The notes under the pieces were generated by a model that was not told the origin of the DNA, made no database searches, and saw nothing but the letters and a program-made list of their open reading frames with translations. 64,000 nucleotides of DNA, from positions 62,001 to 126,000 of the forward strand of contig NZ_QXQA01000016.1 of the NCBI RefSeq assembly GCF_003583765.1. The letters are read 5' to 3'. Made by a program: the position numbers and the translations under genes. The stretch comes from Paenibacillus nanensis (lineage in GTDB: Bacteria > Bacillota > Bacilli > Paenibacillales > Paenibacillaceae). Positions 25,582 to 34,848 of the stretch are shown here, piece by piece. Position 1 is the stretch's first letter; every line of letters begins with the position of its first letter.

Positions 25582-25640
25582 GTTGAGGACGGTCTAGTAA
25601 AGTAATACGAAAGGACTACGAAATGGGAGGAGCAGCGCTT

Positions 25641-26675
25641 TTGGCAAAAACGAGAGACTGGGGTCACGTCATCGGAAAAAGAATAATAAGAGATGTGTTC
25701 AGCGACAACGGTATATTGCTTGTGCCCATATCATCGATTATTACGCGAGAACAAATTATGATACTTGAGAAGCATGGCATCGAGTTAACCGCTCAAGACG
25801 TCGTTTCGATTGGTCCCTATTCCGAAAACGAATCATTTGTACATACGCAGATTATTAATGACACAGTGACGGAGATCAGCCGCCTATTTGAGGGGATTCG
25901 AACGACAAAAGAAGTTCCGATCGCGGAATTGCGAAGGAGCGTGATTCCGATTGTACAAGAAATTGCCTCCAAGGAGACGCCGCTGATCGGATTGTTCGCA
26001 TCGCTGCAAGCTAAGGACGATTATATTTATCGTCATCATATTGCGGTTGGCATCTATGCCTGCCTAATTGGAGGCTGGATGGGCCTGGACCGGCAGGAGC
26101 AGCTGCAGCTGACTACGGCTGCTTTATTGCACGATATTGGGAAGATGCTTATTCCAGAGGAACTTCTTCAAAAGCCGGGCAAGCTGACAGCGGAGGAATA
26201 CGCGATCATGAAAAGCCATACGGTTCTAGGCTATGAACTATTGAAAAAAACAGTCGGCGTGACGCACCGTCAAGCGCTTGTGGCGCTTCAGCATCATGAA
26301 CGGATGGACGGGGGCGGGTATCCGTTAGGACTAACGCACGATAAAATTGAACGGTTTAGCCGGATTACTTCGGTTGCGGACCGATTTCACGCGATGACGT
26401 CAAGAAGAGCGTATCAGGACCCTCTGCCGTTCTATGAGGTTCTGTTTCAAATCGAAAAGGACTCTTTTGGCGAGTTGGATCCTGTCATTACAAGGCTATT
26501 CGTAGAAAAAATGATGAATGCGCTCATCGGACGCTCGGTGCTGCTCACGGATGGCAGAGAAGGCGTTGTGTTAATGGTTCAAGCCCAAAACCTTGGGCAG
26601 CCTCTCATCCAGGCGGAAGATCGTTTCATTGACCTTAGCAGAGAGCCGGCCATACGCATTGAACAAATACTTTAG
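25641..26675 (+). CDS. HD-GYP domain cyclic-di-GMP phosphodiesterase
   Basis: The product has 344 residues from a TTG at 25641 with GGGAGGAG 7 nt upstream (an ATG at 25623 is inside that site). The HD-GYP core is intact: 'LLHDIGKMLIPEELL', 'MKSHTVLGYELL', 'LQHHERMDGGGYPLG' and 'RITSVADRFHAMTSRR'. The enzyme hydrolyses c-di-GMP with a bi- or trinuclear metal site. The N-terminal ~120 residues have no recognised domain. The next gene, also for c-di-GMP turnover, starts 26 bp downstream, so both probably form an operon. Confidence 0.88.
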   Translation: MAKTRDWGHVIGKRIIRDVFSDNGILLVPISSIITREQIMILEKHGIELTAQDVVSIGPYSENESFVHTQIINDTVTEISRLFEGIRTTKEVPIAELRRSVIPIVQEIASKETPLIGLFASLQAKDDYIYRHHIAVGIYACLIGGWMGLDRQEQLQLTTAALLHDIGKMLIPEELLQKPGKLTAEEYAIMKSHTVLGYELLKKTVGVTHRQALVALQHHERMDGGGYPLGLTHDKIERFSRITSVADRFHAMTSRRAYQDPLPFYEVLFQIEKDSFGELDPVITRLFVEKMMNALIGRSVLLTDGREGVVLMVQAQNLGQPLIQAEDRFIDLSREPAIRIEQIL

Positions 26676-26701
26676 TACAAGATTGGAGTAAGCAGAGAAA
26701 T

Positions 26702-28711
26702 ATGGAGGGCAGTTATAACTATTATATTGTAGCTCTTTCGGTCATCATCGCGATATTGGCTTCCTATTCAGCCTTAAGCATTACCGCCAAAATTTCCGGC
26801 ACGCAAGGAAAAGGCCGATTCTTCTGGCTGCTAGCGGGAGCATTCGTTATGGGGAGCGGCGTGTGGTCCATGCATTTCGTCGGCATGCTGGCCTTTCACC
26901 TGCACGCGGCCGTAAAATATGACATTGGGCTTACGCTTCTATCCATGGCGGCGAGCATTATATCTTCCTTTATCGCGTTTTATATCACCATGCCCACGAA
27001 CGTAAATTGGTACAAAATAGCGGTAGGCGGTTTTATGATGGGCACCGGAATCGTCACCATGCATTACGTTGGCATGGAAGCTATGGTCATGCCGGTCGAT
27101 CTTACGTACGATAAGCTGATGTGGGCCATATCCGCAATCATTGCTTTTGCCGCTTCTTATGCAGCGTTATTTTTGTTTCTGCGTTTCCGGAATCGTACCT
27201 CGTCCCATGGACTGAAATGGGCGTCTTCCATTGTCATGGGTGCCGCGATTTGCGGCATGCACTACACAGGCATGAAGGCGGCAAAGTTTCATGCGCATGA
27301 AGGCGCCGCAATGGAGCATGCGTCATCTGTAGATCTCTTTCTTCTATATGGAGTGACCGTCACCATATTCATTATTCTGTTTGTATCGTGGGGCGCGATG
27401 TTCTTCGACCGTCATGTATTAGAAAGATTGGCGTATCAGGACGCCATTACGGGATTGCCGAATCGTAACGAAATGAACCGTTTTTTTGACAAGCAAACCG
27501 GCCATGAAAGTATTGGCGTTATCTTTCTCGACTTGGATCAATTCAAGGCGATTAACGACACTTTAGGTCATCATATTGGCGATTTGCTGGTCGAGGAGGT
27601 CGGCAATCGCCTGCGTCATTTTGTTAGCGCTGGCCAACAGGCGTTTCGTATCGGCGGCGACGAGTTCTTGTTTATTATAAGGGATTGTACGCTGGAACGG
27701 GCGGAACGGCTGGCGGAGCAAATTTTGCAAAGCATTAAGAAAGTGTACCGCATTGAGGGCAACGAGCTTTACGTAACGGGGAGCATCGGCATCAGCATCG
27801 GCTCGGTTCAAGAGTCTAACCGTTCGGTGCTGCTTAAAACCGCGGATACCGCCATGTACAAGGCGAAGGGCTTAGGGAAAAACCAGTACTGCGTGTATAC
27901 CGAAGAGATGGGCGTTCATGAGGTCAGGAAAATGGAGCTGGAGAAGGACTTGCAGCGGGCGCTCGACCAAGACCAGTTTTTTATTGTGTATCAGCCGAAA
28001 TGGAACGTAAAAACGAACCGGTTAGTCGGACTGGAGGCATTGATCCGATGGCAGCATCCCCGGCTGGGACTGGTGTCGCCGGGAGAGTTTATTCCGATCG
28101 CGGAGGAGACCGGCCTTATTATCCCGATGACCCGATGGACATTGGAGGAGGCATGCCGCAGGTGCAAGGCATGGCAGGCCGTCGGCTTCGCCCAGCCGGT
28201 ATCGGTAAATTTGTCGGTCCGCTTGTTCCAAACCGATCTGTTAACGGAGCTAATCTCAAGCACTTTAGAGAAGACACAGCTTGAGCCGCGGTTTCTGGAG
28301 CTTGAAATTACCGAGTCGATGGTGTTTTACGACATTAACGATATTATCCGGCAGCTCGAAGCCATACGCAAGCTGGGCGTAAGAGTATCCATGGACGACT
28401 TCGGTACCGGCTATTCCTCCATAGGACTGCTCGACCGGCTGCCTCTGGACGCGCTGAAATTGGACCGTTTGTTTATTGACGATTTGGATACGCCTAGCAA
28501 GCGGGCTATTATTCATGCGATTATATTAATGGCGGAGACCCTCCAATTGGATGTGATTGCCGAAGGGGTGGAGAAGCAGGAGCATATTGAATTTTTGACC
28601 CAGCTGGGCTGTCACGTCATGCAAGGTTATTTCTACGGCAAACCTATGGAGGATGAAATCATTGAGCGGTGGATGAAGGATCATGACCGGCGAGAAGAAT
28701 CGCAGAGATAA
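26702..28711 (+). CDS. MHYT-GGDEF-EAL membrane protein (c-di-GMP turnover)
   Basis: The product has 669 residues. Residues 1-235 hold seven TM helices with MHYT motifs (SMHFVG, TMHYVG, MHYTG), proposed to bind copper or sense O2/NO. GGDEF is intact (FRIGGDEFLF), but the RxxD inhibitory site 5 residues upstream is absent. The EAL domain keeps 'LVGLEALIRWQHP', 'ELEITESM' and 'MDDFGTGYSS', so phosphodiesterase activity is likely. Only a weak GGAG lies about 13 nt before the ATG, consistent with coupling to the HD-GYP gene. Confidence 0.9.
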   Translation: MEGSYNYYIVALSVIIAILASYSALSITAKISGTQGKGRFFWLLAGAFVMGSGVWSMHFVGMLAFHLHAAVKYDIGLTLLSMAASIISSFIAFYITMPTNVNWYKIAVGGFMMGTGIVTMHYVGMEAMVMPVDLTYDKLMWAISAIIAFAASYAALFLFLRFRNRTSSHGLKWASSIVMGAAICGMHYTGMKAAKFHAHEGAAMEHASSVDLFLLYGVTVTIFIILFVSWGAMFFDRHVLERLAYQDAITGLPNRNEMNRFFDKQTGHESIGVIFLDLDQFKAINDTLGHHIGDLLVEEVGNRLRHFVSAGQQAFRIGGDEFLFIIRDCTLERAERLAEQILQSIKKVYRIEGNELYVTGSIGISIGSVQESNRSVLLKTADTAMYKAKGLGKNQYCVYTEEMGVHEVRKMELEKDLQRALDQDQFFIVYQPKWNVKTNRLVGLEALIRWQHPRLGLVSPGEFIPIAEETGLIIPMTRWTLEEACRRCKAWQAVGFAQPVSVNLSVRLFQTDLLTELISSTLEKTQLEPRFLELEITESMVFYDINDIIRQLEAIRKLGVRVSMDDFGTGYSSIGLLDRLPLDALKLDRLFIDDLDTPSKRAIIHAIILMAETLQLDVIAEGVEKQEHIEFLTQLGCHVMQGYFYGKPMEDEIIERWMKDHDRREESQR

Positions 28712-28713
28712 CG

Positions 28714-28760
28714 GGGGTTGGATGAAGGAGACGCTGCTCTCCCGGCCAGCCCCTTTTTTT
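28714..28760 (+). terminator. Terminator after the c-di-GMP genes
   Basis: GGGGTTGG / CCAGCCCC stem with inner pairing, followed by seven T residues. Confidence 0.75.
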
Positions 28761-28868
28761 TGCTTCATTACGGATTGGACGGCGGTATCCTCGTCACTTA
28801 CAATAGTATCCATAGATTGAAAGGGAAGAAAACTCAAAAAATATTTTCAAAAATTTTTTTTGGTTTGA

Positions 28869-28895
28869 TGTCGATTATCCGGTTTACCGTTCGTT
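28869..28895 (+). promoter_or_regulatory. Candidate ECF42 promoter (TGTCGA-N17-CGTT)
   Basis: TGTCGA at 28869-28874 and CGTT at 28892-28895, 17 bp apart, lie about 75 bp before the first DGPF/YCII gene. As I recall, ECF42 promoters have TGTCGA at -35 and a CGA/TC-type -10. This would make the sigma factor autoregulatory. Confidence 0.55.
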
Positions 28896-28970
28896 GTAGA
28901 TATAGAAGCGCGGATAGGATGGTTTGTCAGATGGTCTCGGCTTCAATTCAATTGTAGAGGAGAGTTGGTT

Positions 28971-29405
28971 ATGCGGTTTATGATGATTGTAAAAGCGACG
29001 GCGGACTCGGAGAATGGCAAGCCGCCAAGTCCGGAGCTGTTCGAGGCGATGATGAAATACAATGAGGAGCTGGCGAAGGCGGGCGTGCTGCTTGCGGCGG
29101 ATGGACTCCATCCGAGCTCGAACGCGATTCGAATCTCCTATCCGGAGCCGGGCGGAAAGCCGAAGGTAATAGACGGACCGTTCACCGAGGCGAAGGAACT
29201 GATTGCCGGTTATACGTTAATTGAAGTGAAATCGCGGGAAGAAGCGATTGAATGGGCGATGCGGATGCCGGATCCGCATGGGAACGGCGAGGGCCGGATC
29301 GAGCTTCGTCAGGTATTTGAAGCGCCGGAGCTGACGGAGGACCCGAGCATGCTTGTCAGTCATGCAAAGCTTACGGAAGAAATGAAGAGGCGCGGCCGCT
29401 CGTGA
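28971..29405 (+). CDS. DGPF/YCII-domain protein
   Basis: The product has 144 residues. It contains the DGPF motif (VIDGPFTEAKELIAGYTLI) and the small alpha/beta YCII-like fold. Proteins of this type are the hallmark neighbours of ECF42 sigma factors; their biochemical role is not established. The ATG at 28971 has AGAGGAGA about 8 nt upstream. Its stop overlaps the GTG of the sigma factor by 4 nt, which indicates translational coupling. Confidence 0.85.
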   Translation: MRFMMIVKATADSENGKPPSPELFEAMMKYNEELAKAGVLLAADGLHPSSNAIRISYPEPGGKPKVIDGPFTEAKELIAGYTLIEVKSREEAIEWAMRMPDPHGNGEGRIELRQVFEAPELTEDPSMLVSHAKLTEEMKRRGRS

Positions 29406-30664
29406 CGGAATCCGCTTCCCGGCTAGCGATCGAGGCGGTCTGGCGCATCGAATCGGCCAAGCTCATCGCCGGTTTGACGCGGATGGTGCGAGACGTCGGA
29501 TTGGCCGAGGATCTCGCGCAAGACGCACTTGTCATCGCGCTCGAGAAGTGGCCGGTTACCGGCATTCCGGACAAACCGGGCGCATGGCTGATGACGGCGG
29601 CGAAACGCCGCGCGCTTGACCTGCTGCGCCGAGACAAATTGCGCGACCGGAAATACGAAGAGGTTGGACGCAGCGCGGAATTGTATACGGAAGATGAGCT
29701 GAACGGCGAAGCGAGCGGCGAGATCGGGGACGATCTCCTGCGTCTTATCTTTATGACCTGCCATCCGATTCTGTCTCGGGAAGGACGTGTCGCGCTCACT
29801 CTCCGTCTGCTTGGAGGACTGACGACAGACGAGATTGCGCGAGCTTTCATTGTGCCGGAGCCGACGATTGCGCAGCGAATCGTCCGCGCCAAGCGGACAT
29901 TGCGGGAAGCCCGGGCTGCCTTCGAAGAGACGCCGGCCGGCCCTGAATTAAAGGAAAGGCTGGAAGCGGTGCTTGAAGTGATCTATCTTATGTTCAACGA
30001 AGGGTACGCGGCTACTTCAGGTGAGAACTGGACCCGTCCGCTGCTCTGCCAAGAAGCGCTGCGGCTGGGCCGCATCCTTGCGGAGGTCGCGCCGCTGGAG
30101 CCGGAGGCGCACGGATTGGCGGCACTCATGGAATTTCAGGCTTCGCGGCTTAAGACGCGGGTGGGACCGGCAGGCGAACCGATTCTGCTGGCGGATCAGA
30201 ACCGCTCGCTGTGGGACCGGCTCCTAATCCGCCGCGGACTGGCCGCTTTGGAGCGGGCGCGGTCGCTTGGCCGGCCGCTCGGGCCCTATGCGCTGCAGGC
30301 TGCAATCGCGGCTTGCCATGCCGAGGCACCGTCTTCGGAAGAGACGAATTGGATGCGGATTGCCGCGCTGTATGAAGCGCTATCGCGTGTCATGCCCTCG
30401 CCAATCGTGGAACTTAACCGGGCGGTCGCGATCGGAATGGCGTTCGGGCCGGCCTTCGCTCTCGAGCTTGTCGAGCAATTGGAGAGCGAGCCGGCGCTTC
30501 AGGACTATCATTTGCTGCCGAGCGTCAAAGGCGACTTTTTATATAAGCTGGGAAGAATCGAAGAGGCTGGGGCCGCCTTCGAAGCGGCGGCTGCGATGGC
30601 ACGGAATGAACAGGAACGGGATTTGCTGCTTAGACGCGCCGCAGCTTGCAGGTCGGCGGAGTGA
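29402..30664 (+). CDS. ECF42-type RNA polymerase sigma factor with C-terminal TPR-like extension
   Basis: The product has 420 residues from a GTG overlapping the previous stop. Sigma-2 spans ~15-85 (DVGLAEDLAQDALVIALEKW, KPGAWLMTAAKRRALDLL). Sigma-4 spans ~120-180 (LTLRLLGGLTTDEIARAF, TIAQRIVRAKRTL). A long helical extension (~200-415) has NEGYAA and ELNRAVAIGMA, as in the ECF42 group, where the extension replaces a separate anti-sigma factor. It directs transcription from TGTCGA-type promoters, and such a site lies before the operon. DGPF/YCII genes flank it on both sides. Confidence 0.88.
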   Translation: MTESASRLAIEAVWRIESAKLIAGLTRMVRDVGLAEDLAQDALVIALEKWPVTGIPDKPGAWLMTAAKRRALDLLRRDKLRDRKYEEVGRSAELYTEDELNGEASGEIGDDLLRLIFMTCHPILSREGRVALTLRLLGGLTTDEIARAFIVPEPTIAQRIVRAKRTLREARAAFEETPAGPELKERLEAVLEVIYLMFNEGYAATSGENWTRPLLCQEALRLGRILAEVAPLEPEAHGLAALMEFQASRLKTRVGPAGEPILLADQNRSLWDRLLIRRGLAALERARSLGRPLGPYALQAAIAACHAEAPSSEETNWMRIAALYEALSRVMPSPIVELNRAVAIGMAFGPAFALELVEQLESEPALQDYHLLPSVKGDFLYKLGRIEEAGAAFEAAAAMARNEQERDLLLRRAAACRSAE

Positions 30665-30679
30665 AAGGAGGAAATCAGA

Positions 30680-31036
30680 TTGCGGTATATGCTGATCATG
30701 AGGGCCACCCGCCATTCGGAAGCGGGCATCCCGCCGAGGGCAGAGAGCATCGAAGCGATGAACGCATATCATGCCGAGCTTGAGAAGGCAGGCGTCCTGC
30801 TTGCTGCCGAACGGCTGCTCCCAAGCTCAAACGGTATACGGATAGCCTATCCGAACGCCGGAGGCAGTCCTGCCTTCGCTTCGGGACCGATTGATCAAGT
30901 TAACGAACTGGCTGCCGGCTATACGGTTATTGACGTGACAAGCGAGGAAGAAGCGTTAGCTTGGGCGAAGAGGGCGCCGGACCCGAACGGTTACGGCGAA
31001 GGGGTTATCGATCTTCATAGGATGTTGGACGAATAG
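30680..31036 (+). CDS. Second DGPF/YCII-domain protein, degenerate motif
   Basis: The product has 118 residues from a TTG with AAAGGAGG 8 nt upstream. It is a paralogue of the protein at 28971, with the same 'MNAYHAELEKAGVLLAAERL' and 'AAGYTVIDV' segments. The DGPF motif reads SGPI here. It follows the sigma gene by 15 bp and ends the operon. Confidence 0.8.
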   Translation: MRYMLIMRATRHSEAGIPPRAESIEAMNAYHAELEKAGVLLAAERLLPSSNGIRIAYPNAGGSPAFASGPIDQVNELAAGYTVIDVTSEEEALAWAKRAPDPNGYGEGVIDLHRMLDE

Positions 31037-31050
31037 GAAATCGAAAAGGA

Positions 31051-31176
31051 GAGCTTGAGCTTCCGGATGGATTCGAGGGACCGCCGGAGCGCAAGACGAT
31101 CAAGCTTCAGCAAGCCCATAATGCCGATTACAGCAAGCTGGCGTCGCTGGCTAGCCAGGCGGCAGCGACATTGTAG
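31051..31176 (+). pseudogene. Possible 3' gene remnant
   Basis: One frame is open to a TAG at 31174. It encodes an ordered-looking tail (IKLQQAHNADYSKLASLASQ) but has no start codon or RBS in frame. It could be the end of a deleted gene, or chance. The downstream terminator would then be original to it. Confidence 0.25.
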
Positions 31177-31179
31177 GAA

Positions 31180-31216
31180 CAGGCCATCCCGAATTTGCGG
31201 GATGGCCTTTTTTTTG
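31180..31216. terminator. Bidirectional terminator between sigma operon and SDR
   Basis: AGGCCATCCC-GAATTTGC-GGGATGGCCT followed by eight T residues. Confidence 0.88.
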
Positions 31217-31224
31217 AAAAATCG

Positions 31225-31965
31225 TTATAAGGTTTGTCCGCTGTCCACGGTTATAATTTGCCCGGTCATCGCTTCCTGAGCCAGAGCCGCGCAGATCATT
31301 TGAGCGATATCGTCAGCTGTGGAAATGCGCTGCAGAAGAAGATTCGGCGCAAGCTTCCTCATTTGCTCCTCCTTCCCGGCCCACCACCTGGTTTCGACGG
31401 CTCCAGGCACGACGCAATTGACCCGAATGTCGGGGGCGAGTGCGCGCGCCAACGATTTAGTCAGACCATGCACGGCCGCTTTCGACACGGCATAAGGAAG
31501 CGAGGAGCCCAGGCCGGTCTGGCCGGCAATGCTGCCGAGATTGACGATGGCGCCCTGCCGGTTCCTCCGCATCAAGGGGGCGACGGCGCGCGCGCAGAAG
31601 AACATGCCCTTCACGTTTACGCCGAACAGCTCATCCCATACGTCCTCTGTTGCCGTCTCCAAATCATGCATCGGGATATGCCTCGTTACGCTGGCATTAT
31701 TAATTAGCATATCCACCGTGCCGAACAGCTGCACAGCCTTCTCGACCATAACCCGCACCTCCTCGTCACGGGACACGTCCGCTTGAAGCGCGACGGCTCG
31801 TCCTCCCTCCTCCCGAATCTGCCGCACCGTTTCCTCCGCATCCTCTAAGGAACGGGAATAATTAACGATAACGGCTGCTCCCAGCCGCGAGAGCGCAAGG
31901 CTGGTCGCCTTACCGATGCCCGTGCCTCCGCCAGTTACAAGAGCGACTTTATTTTTTAGTTCCAT
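31225..31965 (-). CDS. Short-chain dehydrogenase/reductase, FabG-like
   Basis: The product has 246 residues. Classical SDR motifs are complete: TGGGTGIG cofactor loop near the N-terminus, NNAS (NNASVTRHIP), catalytic Ser in 'NLGSIAGQTG' and YxxxK in 'YAVSKAAVHG', then 'VNCVVPGAVET'. It is an NAD(P)H-dependent oxidoreductase of unknown substrate. It is divergent from a LysR regulator with 117 bp between starts, which suggests LysR control. It shares the terminator at 31180 with the sigma operon. Confidence 0.88.
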   Translation of the reverse strand: MELKNKVALVTGGGTGIGKATSLALSRLGAAVIVNYSRSLEDAEETVRQIREEGGRAVALQADVSRDEEVRVMVEKAVQLFGTVDMLINNASVTRHIPMHDLETATEDVWDELFGVNVKGMFFCARAVAPLMRRNRQGAIVNLGSIAGQTGLGSSLPYAVSKAAVHGLTKSLARALAPDIRVNCVVPGAVETRWWAGKEEQMRKLAPNLLLQRISTADDIAQMICAALAQEAMTGQIITVDSGQTL

Positions 31966-32082
31966 CGTTATTCCGCCTTTTCGTTAGAGTTGGTTAATGA
32001 TATTGTAAGGTTAGCTATGCTATTTGTATAATTGAATGAATTGAAGAGTGGATTCAAAATTTTTGAACGAGGGGGAGAGAAG

Positions 32083-32976
32083 ATGGACTTCAAATCGCTT
32101 ATCACGTTCCAAATGATCGTGAAATACGGAAGCTTTAACCGCGCGGCGCAGGAAATGAATTATGCGCAATCAACGGTTACTATGCAGATGCAAAAGCTTG
32201 AATCCGAATTAGGCGTTTCGCTGCTGGAGCGAGGGAAAGAGGTCACGCTGACGGAAGCCGGCAGACTGTTCTATGACCAGAGCCTAGAAATCGTGAAGCG
32301 ACTGGAGCGTCTGCAGACGAGTCTGGCGGATATGAAATTAGGCGAGGCCGGCCATGTCCGGATCGGTTCGACGGAACCGACGGCCAGCTATCGACTGCCC
32401 CAGGTTCTGAAAAAGTTCATGTCCGAATATCCGAACATCCGGGTCTCCATTGAAATCTCGAGCACGCCGGTCCTGAGCGATAAGATTCTTAAAGGCGACA
32501 TCGATTTTTCGGTCTCGACCTCGCCCGGCATAGGGTCCGAGTTTTATTTTGAGCCGCTGCTTCAGGAGGAGTTCGTCGTGTTGATGCCGGAGGACCATCC
32601 GCTTGCGGAGAAGGAGTCGGTCATGCCTGAGGATTTGGCGGGGAACCGCTTGCTTATTACAGCGTCGACTTGTCCCTATCGAAGAAAGCTGGAGATCGTC
32701 ATGCAGGAGAAGGGGAATATTCCGCTCGACACGATGGAAGTAGGGAGCATGACGGCTTTGAAATTTTATGTGGAGAACGGTCTAGGCATTGCCCTTGTGC
32801 CTAAACTTTTAGTGGAGAATGAACCCAAGGGGACAACGTTCCGGACCATTGAAGGCAGCCTCATCTCGATGACGTTCGGGCTGCTGTGCAAGGAATCGGC
32901 CTATCCGCTCCCGTCGGCGGGTAAGACGCTGTATGCTTATCTCAAGCGGGAACTAAGCGGCGCAGCTTCCGGTTAA
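32083..32976 (+). CDS. LysR family transcriptional regulator
   Basis: The product has 297 residues. The N-terminal HTH is typical (FQMIVKYGSFNRAAQEMNYA, then QSTVTMQMQKLESELG). Residues ~90-295 fit the periplasmic-binding-like effector domain (VRIGSTEPTASYRLPQVLK). The ATG at 32083 has GGGGGAG about 7 nt upstream. Divergent from the SDR gene, its probable target. The effector is unknown. Confidence 0.87.
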   Translation: MDFKSLITFQMIVKYGSFNRAAQEMNYAQSTVTMQMQKLESELGVSLLERGKEVTLTEAGRLFYDQSLEIVKRLERLQTSLADMKLGEAGHVRIGSTEPTASYRLPQVLKKFMSEYPNIRVSIEISSTPVLSDKILKGDIDFSVSTSPGIGSEFYFEPLLQEEFVVLMPEDHPLAEKESVMPEDLAGNRLLITASTCPYRRKLEIVMQEKGNIPLDTMEVGSMTALKFYVENGLGIALVPKLLVENEPKGTTFRTIEGSLISMTFGLLCKESAYPLPSAGKTLYAYLKRELSGAASG

Positions 32977-33031
32977 CCTAAAGAGCAGCCCCATGCTATA
33001 ATCAAGTTGACTACAATTGAAAGCGCATACA
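32974..33031 (+). promoter_or_regulatory. Promoter of the LytS-type kinase gene with downstream cre-like box
   Basis: TTAACC (32974-32979), a 17-bp spacer and TATAAT (32997-33002). TGAAAGCGCATACA (33018-33031) differs from the CcpA cre consensus at one position and lies about 10 bp after the expected start, a repressing position. Confidence 0.5.
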
Positions 33032-33090
33032 TTTAAGGTGATGAATTATAAATGGGGTGAAGGACCCTCTTCATCGGGAGGAGACGCTGG

Positions 33091-34848
33091 ATGCAGGCGC
33101 TGACGCTGCAGTTATTCGAGCGGATGGGGATTCTGCTCATTCTGACGTTCATCTTAACGCGAATTCCATTGTTCCGGCAGCTGCTGGACCGGCGAAAGAT
33201 GTCGGCGCGGCGCATTGTCGCGTATTCCTGCCTGTTCGGCCTGTTCGGCATATTGGGGACGTATGCGGGGGTTGTCGTAGAAGCGGGGGCGTCCGGCTCG
33301 TTCTTCTGGCTGCAGCCGCTTGGGCCCAACCAGGCCCTTGCCCATTCGGCCCTCGTTGGCGTCGTAATCGGCGGGCTGATGGGCGGGCGGCTGGTCGGGA
33401 TCGGAGGGGGGCTGCTGACCGGCGCCCATCTCTTCTATATCGGAGGCTTTGCCGGGCTTGCCGGAGCCGTAACGGCCCCGATTACCGGCGTTTTGGCGGG
33501 AAGCGTGGCCAAATTTTTTGCGCAGGAAAGGGTTATCTCGCCGGCTAAGGCGCTGTTTATTGGAATGTTCGCGCCGATTCTGCTGATGGGCGCGATTCTA
33601 ATCTTTACGACTGAACCGGAGAAGGCGATCGCGCTGGTCGATGAGATCGGGCTTCCGATGGTGCTGACGAACAGCGTGTCCATCGCAATATTTGCGACGA
33701 TGCTGCATGTTGCCTTGCGCGAGGAGGAGCGCGCGGCCGCTTACGAGACGGAGAAGGCGCTGCATATCGCCGAGGCGGCGCTGCCGCATCTGAAGCAGGG
33801 GCTCACGTACCGGACGGCGCAGGCCGTAGCCGCTCTGCTGCTCCGTGAGCTGAAGGCGACGGCGGTCGCTTTGACGGACACGGAGCGCGTTCTGGCCCAT
33901 GCCGGGACGGGCAATGCGGCTGTGAGGCCCGGCGAGCCGATCGGGTCGGCGTCCGCGCAGGCCGTGATCGCGACGGGGCAGCTGCGGATTGTGGCGCAGC
34001 CGGAGGATATTCAGCCGCGCCACCCCGCGCTTGGCGCGGCGATAATCGTGCCGATGATGGAGGGCGCGAAGGCGGTCGGCGCGATCCAGCTGTACTTCAA
34101 ACGGCCCGACGATATTCGCCGGGTAGAAATTGTGATGGCGGAAGGTCTCGGCCAGCTCATCTCGTATCAGCTCGGGGCGACCGCCCATGAGAAGATGACG
34201 AGCCTGATGAAGGAAGCGGAGCTAAAGCTGCTGCAGGCGCAGATCAATCCGCATTTTTTGTTTAACACGTTAAACGCCATCCATGCGTTGATTCGGACGG
34301 ATCCCGCCTTGGCGAGGGAGGCGACGCTGCAGCTCGGGAATTTTATGCGGTTAAATGTGAGGGTGATGGCCTCGCGCAGGACGACAGTCCAGGAGGAGAT
34401 GGAATTGTTGAAGGCTTATTTGGCCATCATCCAAATTCGCTTTGAAGGGCAATTCACCTTCGGCAGTCTCATCGATGCCGGGCTGGAGGAGCTGCTTATT
34501 CCGCCCGCCACGCTGCAGATGCTTGTCGAGAACAGCATTAAGCATGGTCTGAGAAATCGGGTGAGCGGCGGCGTCATTCGGCTGGAGCTGAAGCGTGCTG
34601 GCTCTTCGGCCGTGGTCCGGCTGGAGGATAACGGTACGGGCATCTCTCCGGATATGCTGTCGAGCCTAGGCGAGCAGCCGGTTAAGAGCGGGGAAGGGAC
34701 CGGGATCGGCATTTACAATATTAATCAGCGGCTGATCAGTATGTTCGGCCGGGAGGCGAAGCTTGTATTTGACAATTTGGCCGAGGGCGGATGCCGGGTT
34801 ACATTCCGTATCCCTCTCCACGATTCGAAGGAGGTTTCGGTGTCATGA
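33091..34848 (+). CDS. LytS/BtsS-type sensor histidine kinase (5TM-Lyt)
   Basis: The product has 585 residues. Residues 1-215 hold the 5TM_5TMR_LYT sensor (LFGLFGILGTYAGVVVEAG, GLMGGRLVGIGGGLLTG). A GAF-like region follows (~225-360). The kinase core has the phospho-His in 'QINPHFLFNTLNAIHAL' (~388) and HATPase motifs 'LVENSIKHGL' and 'GTGIGIYNI'. Such kinases sense pyruvate or other metabolites, or cell-wall and potential changes. GGAG precedes the ATG. ATGA overlap with the next gene couples it to its regulator. Confidence 0.9.
   Translation: MQALTLQLFERMGILLILTFILTRIPLFRQLLDRRKMSARRIVAYSCLFGLFGILGTYAGVVVEAGASGSFFWLQPLGPNQALAHSALVGVVIGGLMGGRLVGIGGGLLTGAHLFYIGGFAGLAGAVTAPITGVLAGSVAKFFAQERVISPAKALFIGMFAPILLMGAILIFTTEPEKAIALVDEIGLPMVLTNSVSIAIFATMLHVALREEERAAAYETEKALHIAEAALPHLKQGLTYRTAQAVAALLLRELKATAVALTDTERVLAHAGTGNAAVRPGEPIGSASAQAVIATGQLRIVAQPEDIQPRHPALGAAIIVPMMEGAKAVGAIQLYFKRPDDIRRVEIVMAEGLGQLISYQLGATAHEKMTSLMKEAELKLLQAQINPHFLFNTLNAIHALIRTDPALAREATLQLGNFMRLNVRVMASRRTTVQEEMELLKAYLAIIQIRFEGQFTFGSLIDAGLEELLIPPATLQMLVENSIKHGLRNRVSGGVIRLELKRAGSSAVVRLEDNGTGISPDMLSSLGEQPVKSGEGTGIGIYNINQRLISMFGREAKLVFDNLAEGGCRVTFRIPLHDSKEVSVS

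Noticed and set aside
31055-31279. 74-residue plus-strand frame after the second DGPF gene
   Set aside because: It reads through a strong terminator into the convergent SDR and has an Arg-rich shadow-like composition.
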